Notes under the pieces: generated by a model
What the model was told of the DNA's origin: nothing
The model's database searches: none
The model's input: the letters and a program-made list of their open reading frames with translations, nothing else
In this document: piece by piece, positions 32,070-39,779 of the stretch
Layout: every line of letters begins with the position of its first letter
How positions within the stretch are numbered: position 1 is the stretch's first letter
Program-made: the position numbers and the translations under genes
Source: Candidatus Bipolaricaulota bacterium
GTDB taxonomy: Bacteria; Bipolaricaulota; Bipolaricaulia; RBG-16-55-9; DRXL01
Reading direction: 5' to 3'
DNA length: 48,490 nucleotides
NCBI GenBank assembly: GCA_938091745.1
Contig: CALLJK010000007.1
Span: 1 to 48,490, forward strand

Positions 32070-33422
32070 TCACTTCCGAAACCCTGGCGGCCAGGGGTAG
32101 TCAGGCGGGCAGAGATCAGCAAATTCGTTGTCACGGATCTCGTTGTTGCTCCCAGTCAGTTTCCCTTCAAAGGGTGGTGGCATCTCCGGGAATTGACAAA
32201 CGTGTCTATAAGCAGCTAATATGCTATAACCTGCCCCCAAAGTATTATTCACGATCCAATTATGTGAGATCTCCACCTGCATCTTCTGCCCTAGCAGAAG
32301 CCCTGCCCCTCTGAACACACTCGTAGTAAAACCATTTTCAGAGATCTGGTTGCGCAGGATCTTCCCTTGTCCAGTAACTAAAATGATCCCATAATACCCT
32401 CCCACAATACGGTTGCGAATGATGATAAAGTCTGACCCTTGCTGTCCCGGGCAGGGATCTTCTTCACCCACCTCAACTGGGCTAACAAAGGATGGAGATT
32501 GACACGACAAGACGATGCCGGCCATACCACTATTGGCGATGAGATTGTTCTCAATGGTCAGACTCATCCCTTCGGCATTCACTGTTATCCCATGCAATTC
32601 TGCCAAGAGCATCTGGTTGCTCGCAATATCCACTTTCCCAGGACTAGTCGCTTTGCCGGCCACTTTTATATGGATACCATTGTGCCTGAAGATGTTGTTG
32701 GAAATCCTTGCAACATACATTTGATGTTGAAGATATATACCCAACCCTGTGCGCTGGATAGTATTCATCACAATATCGCTTACTATGGCCTCTTGACCAA
32801 TAACGATCCCTGCTGCCGCATAGCTGATCTCATTTTCGCGAATACCACCCAATCCTCCTCCAATAACGGCACGCTCCACCCAAATGCCTGCATCCATACG
32901 AGCCGTCATACGAAGGGCAACAGAAGGGGGAGCAAAGCCTGATACTAAGTTAGTGAGACTAGTAATACGGTTTCCAAAAAGAGAACGAACCCGAGCGTCC
33001 ACAATCTCTATAGCGATTTTCCCTCCAGCAACTTCTAGATTGTGTATTGTCTCGATGGGGCGGCTTTGGAGGCCGTTAGAGACCAGGATGGTTGGTCTTG
33101 CGGGATCAGCCGCTTCGAGGCGTACACTTCCCTCAACACCTATCAAGCTCACGGTGCGCTTGATTACTATGTTCTCACGGTAGCGCCCAGGACGTATGAA
33201 AACGAAGCCCCCCTCAGGGTCACTAACGTCGACCGCCTCCACAGCGGCCTGGATCGTCCGGAAGCAGGGGCTATTTCCTCCACAGGCTGGATCTTCGCCA
33301 TCTACCCAGGCCGTGCTTGAGTCCAGCGTCTCAGAGTCCTTGAGTCCAGCGAAGCTCACCCCTAGCCCTACACCTATGGCTACTACTAAAAAGCTCAGAA
33401 GACTGATCTTATTAAGCTTCAT
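32070..33422 (-). CDS. Secreted right-handed parallel beta-helix protein
   Basis: The 450-residue protein has a signal peptide (MKLNKISLLSFLVVAIGVGLGVSF). A Cys-bounded entry follows (CGGNSPCFRTIQAAVEAV...GFVFIRPGRYRENIVIKRTVSLIG), then NosD/PbH1-type rungs (VARISNNIFRHNGIHI, LTIENNLIANSGMAGIVL, FIIIRNRIVGGYYGIIL). It ends CPPDYPWPPGFRK; the last nine residues match the out-of-frame tail of the 2062 gene. It is more AT-rich than its neighbours, as is that paralogue. ATG 33422 follows AAAGGAAC. Probable surface protein; no catalytic residues recognised. Confidence 0.85.
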   Translation of the reverse strand: MKLNKISLLSFLVVAIGVGLGVSFAGLKDSETLDSSTAWVDGEDPACGGNSPCFRTIQAAVEAVDVSDPEGGFVFIRPGRYRENIVIKRTVSLIGVEGSVRLEAADPARPTILVSNGLQSRPIETIHNLEVAGGKIAIEIVDARVRSLFGNRITSLTNLVSGFAPPSVALRMTARMDAGIWVERAVIGGGLGGIRENEISYAAAGIVIGQEAIVSDIVMNTIQRTGLGIYLQHQMYVARISNNIFRHNGIHIKVAGKATSPGKVDIASNQMLLAELHGITVNAEGMSLTIENNLIANSGMAGIVLSCQSPSFVSPVEVGEEDPCPGQQGSDFIIIRNRIVGGYYGIILVTGQGKILRNQISENGFTTSVFRGAGLLLGQKMQVEISHNWIVNNTLGAGYSILAAYRHVCQFPEMPPPFEGKLTGSNNEIRDNEFADLCPPDYPWPPGFRK

Positions 33423-33462
33423 GTTCCTTTGCTTCTCCTCCTTATCGTGCCAGATCACCCTT

Positions 33463-33491
33463 TACATAGCACAAACGAGGAGAAAAGTCAA
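33463..33491 (-). promoter_or_regulatory. Promoter of the 450-residue beta-helix gene
   Basis: Minus strand TTGACT (33491-33486), 17 bp, TATGTA (33468-33463), about 34 nt of leader. Confidence 0.55.
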
Positions 33492-33578
33492 CAGAACAGT
33501 CGAACAATCACGTGTGGTTCAGCGTTTGGGTTTGTGCGCTAGGCTCGCCCTTAAGTGAATCACGATCACTTTGGCTAC

Positions 33579-36251
33579 TTAAATCTCGCCCCAATTCGTT
33601 CCAATATGCGTCTCGACCTTCAAGGGCACACGAAGCGTAAATGCTTCTTCCATCGTTCTCTTGATGACCTGAGCCGCGCGCTCAGCTTCCGCAGCGTCAG
33701 CCTCAAATATGAGTTCGTCATGAATCTGTAGGAGCATATCAGCTTTGATCGCCCCAGACTTGATCTTCTCGTAGACGCGCAGCATGGCGAGCTTCATAAT
33801 ATCGCTGGCGCTCCCCTGCACCGGAAAGTTAATCGCTTCGCGCTTGGTCTGACTAGATAGCTCGACGAAGTATCGTCGCCGCCCAAGCAGTGTCTCTAAG
33901 TATCTCTTCTCTTCGGCTTCGCGCACGACGCGCTCCATGTACGCCCGCACCCCAGGATACTTCTCAAAGTAATTTTTGATAAATTTGTCGGCTTCGGAGC
34001 GCGACAGCCCCGTGCGCTGCGCCAGCCCGTAGCCAGTCATCCCATAAGAGAGCCCAAAGTTAATCATTTTTGCGATACGGCGCTCTCGTGGCCCCACGCT
34101 CTCTAAGGGGATATTGAAGATCGTCGCGGCGGTGCGCGCGTGCACATCTTCATCGCGCTCGAACGCCCCGATCAGCCCTGCATCGCCCGATAGATGCGCT
34201 AAGACCCTCAGTTCGATTTGAGAATAATCCGCCCCGATGAGCACTCTTCCCGGCGGCGCAACAAACGCTTTTCTGATCTGCCCACCCAGCTCACTGCGCA
34301 CCGGGATATTCTGTAAATTCGGGTCAGTCGAGGAGAGCCGACCCGTCACGGTGACGTGTTGCTGAAAGGTCGTGTGCACCCGGCCTGTCTGAGGATTAAT
34401 ATACTCTGGGAGCTTCTTCACATACGTGCTCAAAAGCTTTTCCAGCTCGCGATACGCCAAGAGCTTCTCCGGGAGCGGGTGTAACCCCGCAAGCTCTTGC
34501 AACACATACGCATCAGTCGAGGGTCCGGTCTTGGTCTTGCGCAGCACGGGCAGTTTCAGCTTTTCAAAGAGCACATACGCGACTTGCTTTGGAGAATTGG
34601 GGTTAAAATCCTGTCCGGCTAAGTGAAAGATGTCTTGTAAGAGCTGGGTCGCGAGAGTCTCGAGCTCTTTGGCTTGCTCGCGTAAAACTTCTTTATCTAA
34701 GAGAATCCCGTTCAGCTCCATATCGATGAGCACGGGGATGAGGGGCAGCTCGATCTCGTAGAAGAGCTTCTCTTGATTTTTAGAGCGCAATTCGGGAAGC
34801 ATCTTCTCTTTGAGTCTGATCACGGCCTCAGCATCAGCCACAGAATAACGAGCCGCTTGCTCGACCGGGACCATATCCATACGCTCAGCTCCCAATTCTG
34901 AGAAATCCATCACGCTGTGCCCCAGATACCGCCGCGCTAACTCGTTCAGATCTTTTCGGCTTTCTGGATCGAGCAAGTACGCCGCGAGCATCGAGTCAAA
35001 AGTTATGTTTTTGAGATCGATCCCAGAGCGTCTCAGAATCTTTGCGTCGTACTTGAGGTTCTGCCCAATGATAGGTTTTGTCTCCAGCACAGCTTTGAGC
35101 TTCTCAATGACGAACTCGCGCGACAGCTGCGGCGGCGCGCCTAAATATCTGTGTGCTACCGGGATATAGAAGCCCGCCCCAGGCTCAACTGCTACAGAGA
35201 TCCCCACAAGCTCAGCCGTCATCGCGTCTTCGCCAGTCGTCTCGGTGTCGAGCGAGATCTCTGGGGCGTCTCTCAGTTTCTCAAGCAGCGCATCAAGCTG
35301 GCTTTCGCTCAGCACGATCTCTGTCGCGGCCCTCACCCCCGTCCCCTCTCCCGTAGGTGAGCTACGGGAGAGGGACGGCGCAGCCGGGGTGAGGGCCAAT
35401 TCCCGCAGCAAGCTGCGAAACTCCAGCTCTTCTAAGAGCGATCTCAATCTTTCTTCGTCCGGCGGCTGCGCCCGACACTCTTCAAGAGAGATTTCCAACG
35501 GCGGCGGCACGAGCTTGACCAACTCGCGGCTGAGCACCGCTTGATCTCTGAAGTTTTTGAGTCTCTCGCTAAGTTTTTTCGGCTCGATCTTGTCTATGTT
35601 CTCTAGGAGCGCATCGAGCGAGCCGAATTCGCTTAAGAGCTTTTGCGCGGTCTTTTCGCCGATCCCCGGCACTCCCGGCACATTATCAGAGCTATCTCCA
35701 ACTAGAGCGAGAAAATCGATCACTTGCTCCGGGCGTACGCCCAAATATTTGCGCACCCCGTCGGCGTCGAGAATCTTTAAGTCTTTAGTGACGTCGCGCC
35801 CCGGCTTGAGCACGCGAACACCGTCCTCAACCAGCTGCAAGAGATCTTTGTCGCCGCTAACAATTAAGACTTCCAGACCAGAAGCTTTTGCGAGCGACAC
35901 CAGCGCCGCGATGAGATCGTCGGCTTCGTAGCCGGGAGCCTCAAATCTTTTGAGTCTGAGGGCTTCCGTCAGCTCCTTGATCTTGGGAATCTGCGTAGCG
36001 AGGGCTTCGTCCATCGCGGGACGATGGGCTTTGTATGCCGAAAATTTCTCGTGCCGATGCGTCGGCCCGCGACTATCGAACGCTACGGCAATATACGGCG
36101 AAGGGTACTCGCGCAAGAGCATGAATACTGTGCGAGCGTAGCCGTAGATCGCGCCGGTGGGTAGCCCAGTACTCGTCTTCAGCTCGCCCATGACGTGAAA
36201 CGCCGGGTAGATAAGCGAGCTAGCATCAATAAGCAAGATGCGCTCGGCCAT
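33579..36251 (-). CDS. polA: DNA polymerase I with palindromic-element insert
   Basis: The 890-residue protein has all three domains. The 5' nuclease spans about 1-280 (LLIDASSLIYPAFH, GYEADDLIA, VSGDKDLLQLV). The 3'-5' exonuclease spans about 320-490, with the metal ligands present (SLDTETTG, NLKYDAKIL, YSVADAEAVIRL), so proofreading should work. The polymerase shows motif A DYSQIELRVLAH, the O-helix RRIAKMINFGLSYG and motif C QIHDELIFE. Residues about 285-308 (ALTPAAPSLSRSSPTGEG...) are encoded by the palindromic repeat at 35328-35397, inserted in frame in the linker between the two nuclease domains. The gene has no Shine-Dalgarno and a leaderless-type promoter. Confidence 0.96.
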   Translation of the reverse strand: MAERILLIDASSLIYPAFHVMGELKTSTGLPTGAIYGYARTVFMLLREYPSPYIAVAFDSRGPTHRHEKFSAYKAHRPAMDEALATQIPKIKELTEALRLKRFEAPGYEADDLIAALVSLAKASGLEVLIVSGDKDLLQLVEDGVRVLKPGRDVTKDLKILDADGVRKYLGVRPEQVIDFLALVGDSSDNVPGVPGIGEKTAQKLLSEFGSLDALLENIDKIEPKKLSERLKNFRDQAVLSRELVKLVPPPLEISLEECRAQPPDEERLRSLLEELEFRSLLRELALTPAAPSLSRSSPTGEGTGVRAATEIVLSESQLDALLEKLRDAPEISLDTETTGEDAMTAELVGISVAVEPGAGFYIPVAHRYLGAPPQLSREFVIEKLKAVLETKPIIGQNLKYDAKILRRSGIDLKNITFDSMLAAYLLDPESRKDLNELARRYLGHSVMDFSELGAERMDMVPVEQAARYSVADAEAVIRLKEKMLPELRSKNQEKLFYEIELPLIPVLIDMELNGILLDKEVLREQAKELETLATQLLQDIFHLAGQDFNPNSPKQVAYVLFEKLKLPVLRKTKTGPSTDAYVLQELAGLHPLPEKLLAYRELEKLLSTYVKKLPEYINPQTGRVHTTFQQHVTVTGRLSSTDPNLQNIPVRSELGGQIRKAFVAPPGRVLIGADYSQIELRVLAHLSGDAGLIGAFERDEDVHARTAATIFNIPLESVGPRERRIAKMINFGLSYGMTGYGLAQRTGLSRSEADKFIKNYFEKYPGVRAYMERVVREAEEKRYLETLLGRRRYFVELSSQTKREAINFPVQGSASDIMKLAMLRVYEKIKSGAIKADMLLQIHDELIFEADAAEAERAAQVIKRTMEEAFTLRVPLKVETHIGTNWGEI
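35328..35397. repeat. Palindromic GGCCCTCACCCC-type element inside polA, copy 4
   Basis: This 70-bp element has inverted ends GGCCCTCACCCC / GGGGTGAGGGCC and a perfect 13-bp stem (35344-35356 with 35362-35374). It is read in the Ala-Leu-Thr-Pro frame like the copies in the MFS and nth genes and has no stop codon in that frame. Its length is not a multiple of three, so insertion must have included a small target duplication or indel. Confidence 0.9.
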
Positions 36252-36257
36252 ACTGTA

Positions 36258-36287
36258 AGCTTACTCCGACTAGGGGAGAGCCGTCAA
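36258..36287 (-). promoter_or_regulatory. polA leaderless promoter
   Basis: Minus strand TTGACG (36287-36282), 18 bp, TAAGCT (36263-36258), then 6 nt to the ATG. The -35 overlaps the stop of the hemolysin III-like gene. Confidence 0.55.
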
Positions 36288-36946
36288 GCCTTCGCTAAGA
36301 GCGAGAGCACCGCGAGATAATGACAGATGCTGCCGCCCAAGACAAACAGATGCCAGATCGCGTGGCTGTAGGGGAGTTTTCGCCACGCATAGAAGAGCAC
36401 ACCAATGGTATAGAGCAGCCCGCCGAAGGCCAACCAAAGTAGCCCTTCGGCAGGGACGCGCAGAATGAGCTCGCGCCCCGCGATCACGCAGAGCCAGCCC
36501 ATCAGGAGATACCCCAGCACAAGGAAGCGCCGAAATCGCTGAGCTGAAAAAGTCTTAAAAATAATCCCCACGAGCGCTAAGCCCCAGATGACCCCCAGCA
36601 GGGTCCAGCCCCACGGGCCGCGCAAGCTCACCAACAGAAACGGTGTGTACGTCCCAGCGATCAAGAGATAGATACACGCGTGATCGAGAATCTTAAAGAT
36701 TCTTTTGAGCCGGAGATCGCGCACACTGTGATAGAGCGTCGAAGCGAGATAGAGAATAACCAATGTAACACTATAGATGCTGAAGCTCACGAGGCGCCAG
36801 GCGTCTCCGTACAGAGCAGCAAAGACGATCAGGGCGATGCCGCCGATCACGCTCAAGGCGGTGCCGATGCCGTGGGTAATGCTGTTGGCGATCTCCTCGC
36901 CGACAGCGTACGACTCCTGAGACTCATCAGAGGGAGGTTGATGCAT
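36284..36946 (-). CDS. Hemolysin III / YqfA-like (PAQR superfamily) membrane protein
   Basis: The 220-residue protein has seven membrane segments and the family motifs: EEIANSITHGIGTALSVIG (first His), STLYHSVRDLRLKRIFKILDHACIYLLIAGTYTPF (Ser-x3-His and Asp-His), and the final HAIWHLFVLGGSICHYLAV with the His pair. These residues form the zinc site of the PAQR/CREST hydrolase-like superfamily. The physiological role in bacteria is unsettled; 'hemolysin' is a historic name. AAAGGA precedes ATG 36946, and 18 upstream in-frame codons are unlikely to be translated. Confidence 0.92.
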   Translation of the reverse strand: MHQPPSDESQESYAVGEEIANSITHGIGTALSVIGGIALIVFAALYGDAWRLVSFSIYSVTLVILYLASTLYHSVRDLRLKRIFKILDHACIYLLIAGTYTPFLLVSLRGPWGWTLLGVIWGLALVGIIFKTFSAQRFRRFLVLGYLLMGWLCVIAGRELILRVPAEGLLWLAFGGLLYTIGVLFYAWRKLPYSHAIWHLFVLGGSICHYLAVLSLLAKA

Positions 36947-37022
36947 TGCTTGTCCTTTGTCTAAAGAGAGCCGAAGACCGCGAGGGGGTAAAGCCCTCAC
37001 GGTCTTCGCTCTTAGTTTGCGT

Positions 37023-37220
37023 TTACCGACCGCGGTAGCCGCCGCGATTGTACCCGCCGCTGCGGAATCCGCCGGAGCGTGCTCGCCCGCGATTGCACTC
37101 GTGGCAATAGACTGGGCGGCTCCCGTCGGGCTGGAACGGCAACTCCGTGATCGCTTTGCCGCACTGGGCGCACTTGAGGTTCATGCTGCTGACGTCGTAC
37201 ATCTTGCGCTCGAAGCCCAT
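37023..37220 (-). CDS. Small CxxC zinc-ribbon protein with RGG-like tail
   Basis: The 65-residue protein has two CxxC knuckles (LKCAQCGKAITELPFQPD and VYCHECNRG) forming a zinc ribbon. An Arg/Gly/Tyr-rich tail follows (RSGGFRSGGYNRGGYRGR), like RNA-binding RGG tails. It probably binds nucleic acid, perhaps RNA or the ribosome. The start ATG 37220 is set by AAGGGGGTGA eight nt upstream. The leader from the promoter at 37324-37352 would be about 95 nt, and CCCC next to the Shine-Dalgarno might mask it. Confidence 0.75.
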   Translation of the reverse strand: MGFERKMYDVSSMNLKCAQCGKAITELPFQPDGSRPVYCHECNRGRARSGGFRSGGYNRGGYRGR

Positions 37221-37323
37221 TTCTGTCACCCCCTTGGGGATTGATATGTAGGAAGGTTTCACCGTGACCTATCTGGATCGTGGGGACGACAGATGGGCTC
37301 GCGTTTGAAATCATCCTAGCTCT

Positions 37324-37352
37324 ACTGTAGCAGATTTTTCAGAGAAAAGCAA
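37324..37352 (-). promoter_or_regulatory. Promoter of the zinc-ribbon gene
   Basis: Minus strand TTGCTT (37352-37347), 17 bp, TACAGT (37329-37324), directly after the ruvC stop. Confidence 0.5.
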
Positions 37353-37354
37353 AT

Positions 37355-37837
37355 TTAGGGCTTGAGCGCGCTGCGCGCTTCTAATACATAACAGAGCGCA
37401 ACAGCCAACGCATCGGCAGCGTCGTCGGGCTTGGGAATTTCTTTAAGTTTTAAGAGTTGCTTCATCATCTTTTGGATTTGGGGTTTCTTCGCGCGGCCGT
37501 AGCCGGCAATGCGCAGCTTGATCTGTAACGGCGTGTAGCTTTTGGTTACGATCTTATGCGCTGCTAATAAGACAATGCCCCGCGCTTGCGCGACGGCCAT
37601 GGCTGTCGTGCGGTTCTGCGCGAAGAAGAGCTCTTCTATGGCGAGCGCATCGGGCTTGTACTCTTTGAGCAAGCGCCGCGTGTCTTCATAGAGCGTATGC
37701 AATCGTTGGGGCAAGGGCGTATCAGCTGGAGTGCGGATCACGCCGGCTTCTAATACCCGTGGAAAACGGCCGTTGCTGAACTCTAACACGGCATAGCCGG
37801 TTGTAGCTAGTCCCGGGTCTATCCCTAAGACGCGCAT
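37355..37837 (-). CDS. ruvC: Holliday junction resolvase RuvC
   Basis: RuvC cuts Holliday junctions with RuvAB. The 160 residues have the four acidic active-site positions: Asp7 (LGIDPGLATTG), Glu in LAIEELFF, and the two Asp of PDDAADALAVALC. AKKPQIQKMMKQLL fits the family helix. It lies 4 bp after the DUF177 gene, in the order folP-DUF177-ruvC; ruvA and ruvB are not in the window. Confidence 0.94.
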   Translation of the reverse strand: MRVLGIDPGLATTGYAVLEFSNGRFPRVLEAGVIRTPADTPLPQRLHTLYEDTRRLLKEYKPDALAIEELFFAQNRTTAMAVAQARGIVLLAAHKIVTKSYTPLQIKLRIAGYGRAKKPQIQKMMKQLLKLKEIPKPDDAADALAVALCYVLEARSALKP

Positions 37838-37841
37838 CGTG

Positions 37842-38342
37842 TCACGTTAAGAGCTCTTTTAAGATTTGCAGGCGCGGATCGCCCTCGCGTCGTCGGTCGC
37901 ACCCGCATTCCCCATAATTGAGATCCTGCCCACAGATGGGGCAGAGCCCCTTGCAGTCTGGCTTACAGAGCGGCTTGGGATCAAGCATACTCTCGATGAG
38001 CCCAACAAGATACGGCTGCAAGCTCAGCTCCGTCTCCTCTAAGCTATACGTGAACGCTTCACGCTCTAAGAACCCACCGTCTTCTTCAGGTTGAAACTCC
38101 AGATGTTCCTCCCAATCGAGCGGGGAGACCACGTCGGCCAAGCATCGGCTGCACTGCTGCACGACTGTAGCGCAGATGCGCACATCAAGAAAGATCGAGC
38201 GCTTGCGATGGACCGCTTGTCCTTGCACCGAGACACTTCCCCGCACGACAAACAGCTGCTCGGGCGCCGTCACGTGATAGAGCTCATCGACAGCGACGGC
38301 CTTCCCTTCCATCTCACGAAGCTTCTTTATGTTGATCGCCAT
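37842..38342 (-). CDS. DUF177 (YceD) protein
   Basis: The 166-residue protein has the family zinc-like signature CSRCL in the middle and DCKGLCPICGQDLNYGECGC at the C-terminus. DUF177/YceD proteins act in 23S rRNA biogenesis and usually precede rpmF; here rpmF is absent and ruvC follows. ATG 38342 overlaps the end of folP by 16 bp and has a GAGG upstream. Confidence 0.88.
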   Translation of the reverse strand: MAINIKKLREMEGKAVAVDELYHVTAPEQLFVVRGSVSVQGQAVHRKRSIFLDVRICATVVQQCSRCLADVVSPLDWEEHLEFQPEEDGGFLEREAFTYSLEETELSLQPYLVGLIESMLDPKPLCKPDCKGLCPICGQDLNYGECGCDRRREGDPRLQILKELLT

Positions 38343-39199
38343 GAGACCTCGCCCCCTTTGGGCTCTCTGACAGCATAGCACACCGCGTCGACAATTGCCA
38401 ATGCCTTCTTCGTAGCCGCAACATCATGCACCCGCACTATCTGCGCCCCGTTCAGCACAGCGATGACGTTGCTCGCGATGGTCCCTTCTAGACGCTCCTG
38501 CACCGGCAAGGGATGTTCTTCTGTTCCCCCAAGTTTCCCAATGAACGATTTTCTGGAAGTACCGATCAAGATAGGGCAGCCCAGCTCTTTCAGTTCGCTC
38601 AGCCTTCGCAAGATCTCGAGATTGTGCGCGACGGTCTTGCCAAAGCCGATCCCTGGGTCAATGATAATCTTCTCGATGCCATGAGCGCGCGCGAACGCGA
38701 TGCGCTCCCCTAAAAATTCTTTGATCTCCCGCACGACGTCTGTATAGACGGGGTTCTGCTGCATCGTTCTGGGTTCACCCAGCATATGCATGAGCACGAC
38801 GGGGACGCGAGCGCGCGCGACAACTTTAACCATCTGCGGGTCAAAGCGCAACGCACTGATATCGTTCACGATATTCGCTCCGGCATCCAAAGCCGCTTCA
38901 GCGACAGTCGCCTTGTATGTGTCAATCGAGATGGGCACAGCAGATTCTTCTCTGATCGCGCGGATGACCGGCACGACCCGACGCAGCTCTTCTTCTTCAG
39001 GGACGGGCTCAGCACCGGGGCGGGTCGATTCCCCTCCAATATCTATGATATCTGCGCCCTCACGAATGAGCTGGCGCGCGCGCTCCAGAGCGCTCTCAAG
39101 AGTAAAAAACTTTCCCCCATCGGAGAACGAATCCGGCGTCACGTTCAGAATTCCCATCACCAGGGTACGCTTTCCTAAACCCAATAGGACATCGGTCAT
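38327..39199 (-). CDS. folP: Dihydropteroate synthase
   Basis: FolP condenses dihydropterin pyrophosphate with p-aminobenzoate in folate synthesis. The 290-residue TIM barrel shows MGILNVTPDSFSDGG, ADIIDIGGESTRPGAEPV, ANIVNDISA, IIDPGIGFGKT, PILIGTSRKSFIG and the final VRVHDVAATKKAL; all substrate-binding motifs are intact. TATAGT near 39219-39224 and GAGG before the ATG are visible. It diverges from rplI. Confidence 0.95.
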   Translation of the reverse strand: MTDVLLGLGKRTLVMGILNVTPDSFSDGGKFFTLESALERARQLIREGADIIDIGGESTRPGAEPVPEEEELRRVVPVIRAIREESAVPISIDTYKATVAEAALDAGANIVNDISALRFDPQMVKVVARARVPVVLMHMLGEPRTMQQNPVYTDVVREIKEFLGERIAFARAHGIEKIIIDPGIGFGKTVAHNLEILRRLSELKELGCPILIGTSRKSFIGKLGGTEEHPLPVQERLEGTIASNVIAVLNGAQIVRVHDVAATKKALAIVDAVCYAVREPKGGEVSWRST

Positions 39200-39253
39200 T
39201 TGGCCTCACCCAACTCGTACTATAGCATTATACAGCACTCACAGTGCGCTCGC

Positions 39254-39282
39254 TTGCGGACTGTCGATCTGGTCGGTACAAT
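39254..39282 (+). promoter_or_regulatory. rplI promoter
   Basis: TTGCGG (39254-39259), 17 bp, TACAAT (39277-39282), 38 nt before the ATG, with AGGAGG in the leader. Confidence 0.6.
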
Positions 39283-39320
39283 GGGCGCAATCCCAATGTA
39301 CCCACCAGGAGGAATCCCAT

Positions 39321-39779
39321 ATGATCGAAGTCTTGCTGACTCAAAGTGTCGAGAAATTAGGCGAGCCCGGAGATATCGTCAAGGTCGCCGACGGCTATGC
39401 GCGAAATTATCTGTTCCCGCGCAAGCTCGCGGTGCTCCCCACGCCGCACAATATCGCGCAATATAAGAAGATTCGCGAGAAGCGCGAGTTGGAGCTCAAG
39501 CAGCGCGAAGAATGGGCGCGCGCCGCGCAAGCCAAGCTCGATGGGTTCACCTTGACTTTCTTGCGCAAGGCCCACGATGGCAAGCTCTACAGTTCAGTGC
39601 GCCGCGAAGAGATCGCTCAGCAGATCTTAGAGCAGCTTGGTATCGAGATCCCGAAAGACAAGATCGAACTCGAGGCGCCCATCGAGGCGTTGGGCGTCCA
39701 CGCGGTGAAGATCTCGCTCTACAAAGATATTACGGCAAGCATTCGCGTCCACGTCGAGGAGGAGCCATCAGCCGGATAA
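39321..39779 (+). CDS. rplI: 50S ribosomal protein L9
   Basis: L9 is the elongated two-domain protein of the large ribosomal subunit. The 152 residues start IEVLLTQSVEKLGEPGDIVKVADGYARNYLFPRKLA, the L9 signature. A long connecting helix (about 50-78) and a C-terminal domain follow. AGGAGG lies 8 nt before ATG 39321. It is not in the usual rpsF-ssb-rpsR-rplI cluster. Its last codons overlap the probable start of the next gene. Confidence 0.96.
   Translation: MIEVLLTQSVEKLGEPGDIVKVADGYARNYLFPRKLAVLPTPHNIAQYKKIREKRELELKQREEWARAAQAKLDGFTLTFLRKAHDGKLYSSVRREEIAQQILEQLGIEIPKDKIELEAPIEALGVHAVKISLYKDITASIRVHVEEEPSAG

Noticed and set aside
39512-39766. Upstream extension of the phosphodiester glycosidase frame
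   Set aside because: It lies within rplI in another frame, is Arg-rich without pattern, and precedes a good signal peptide.
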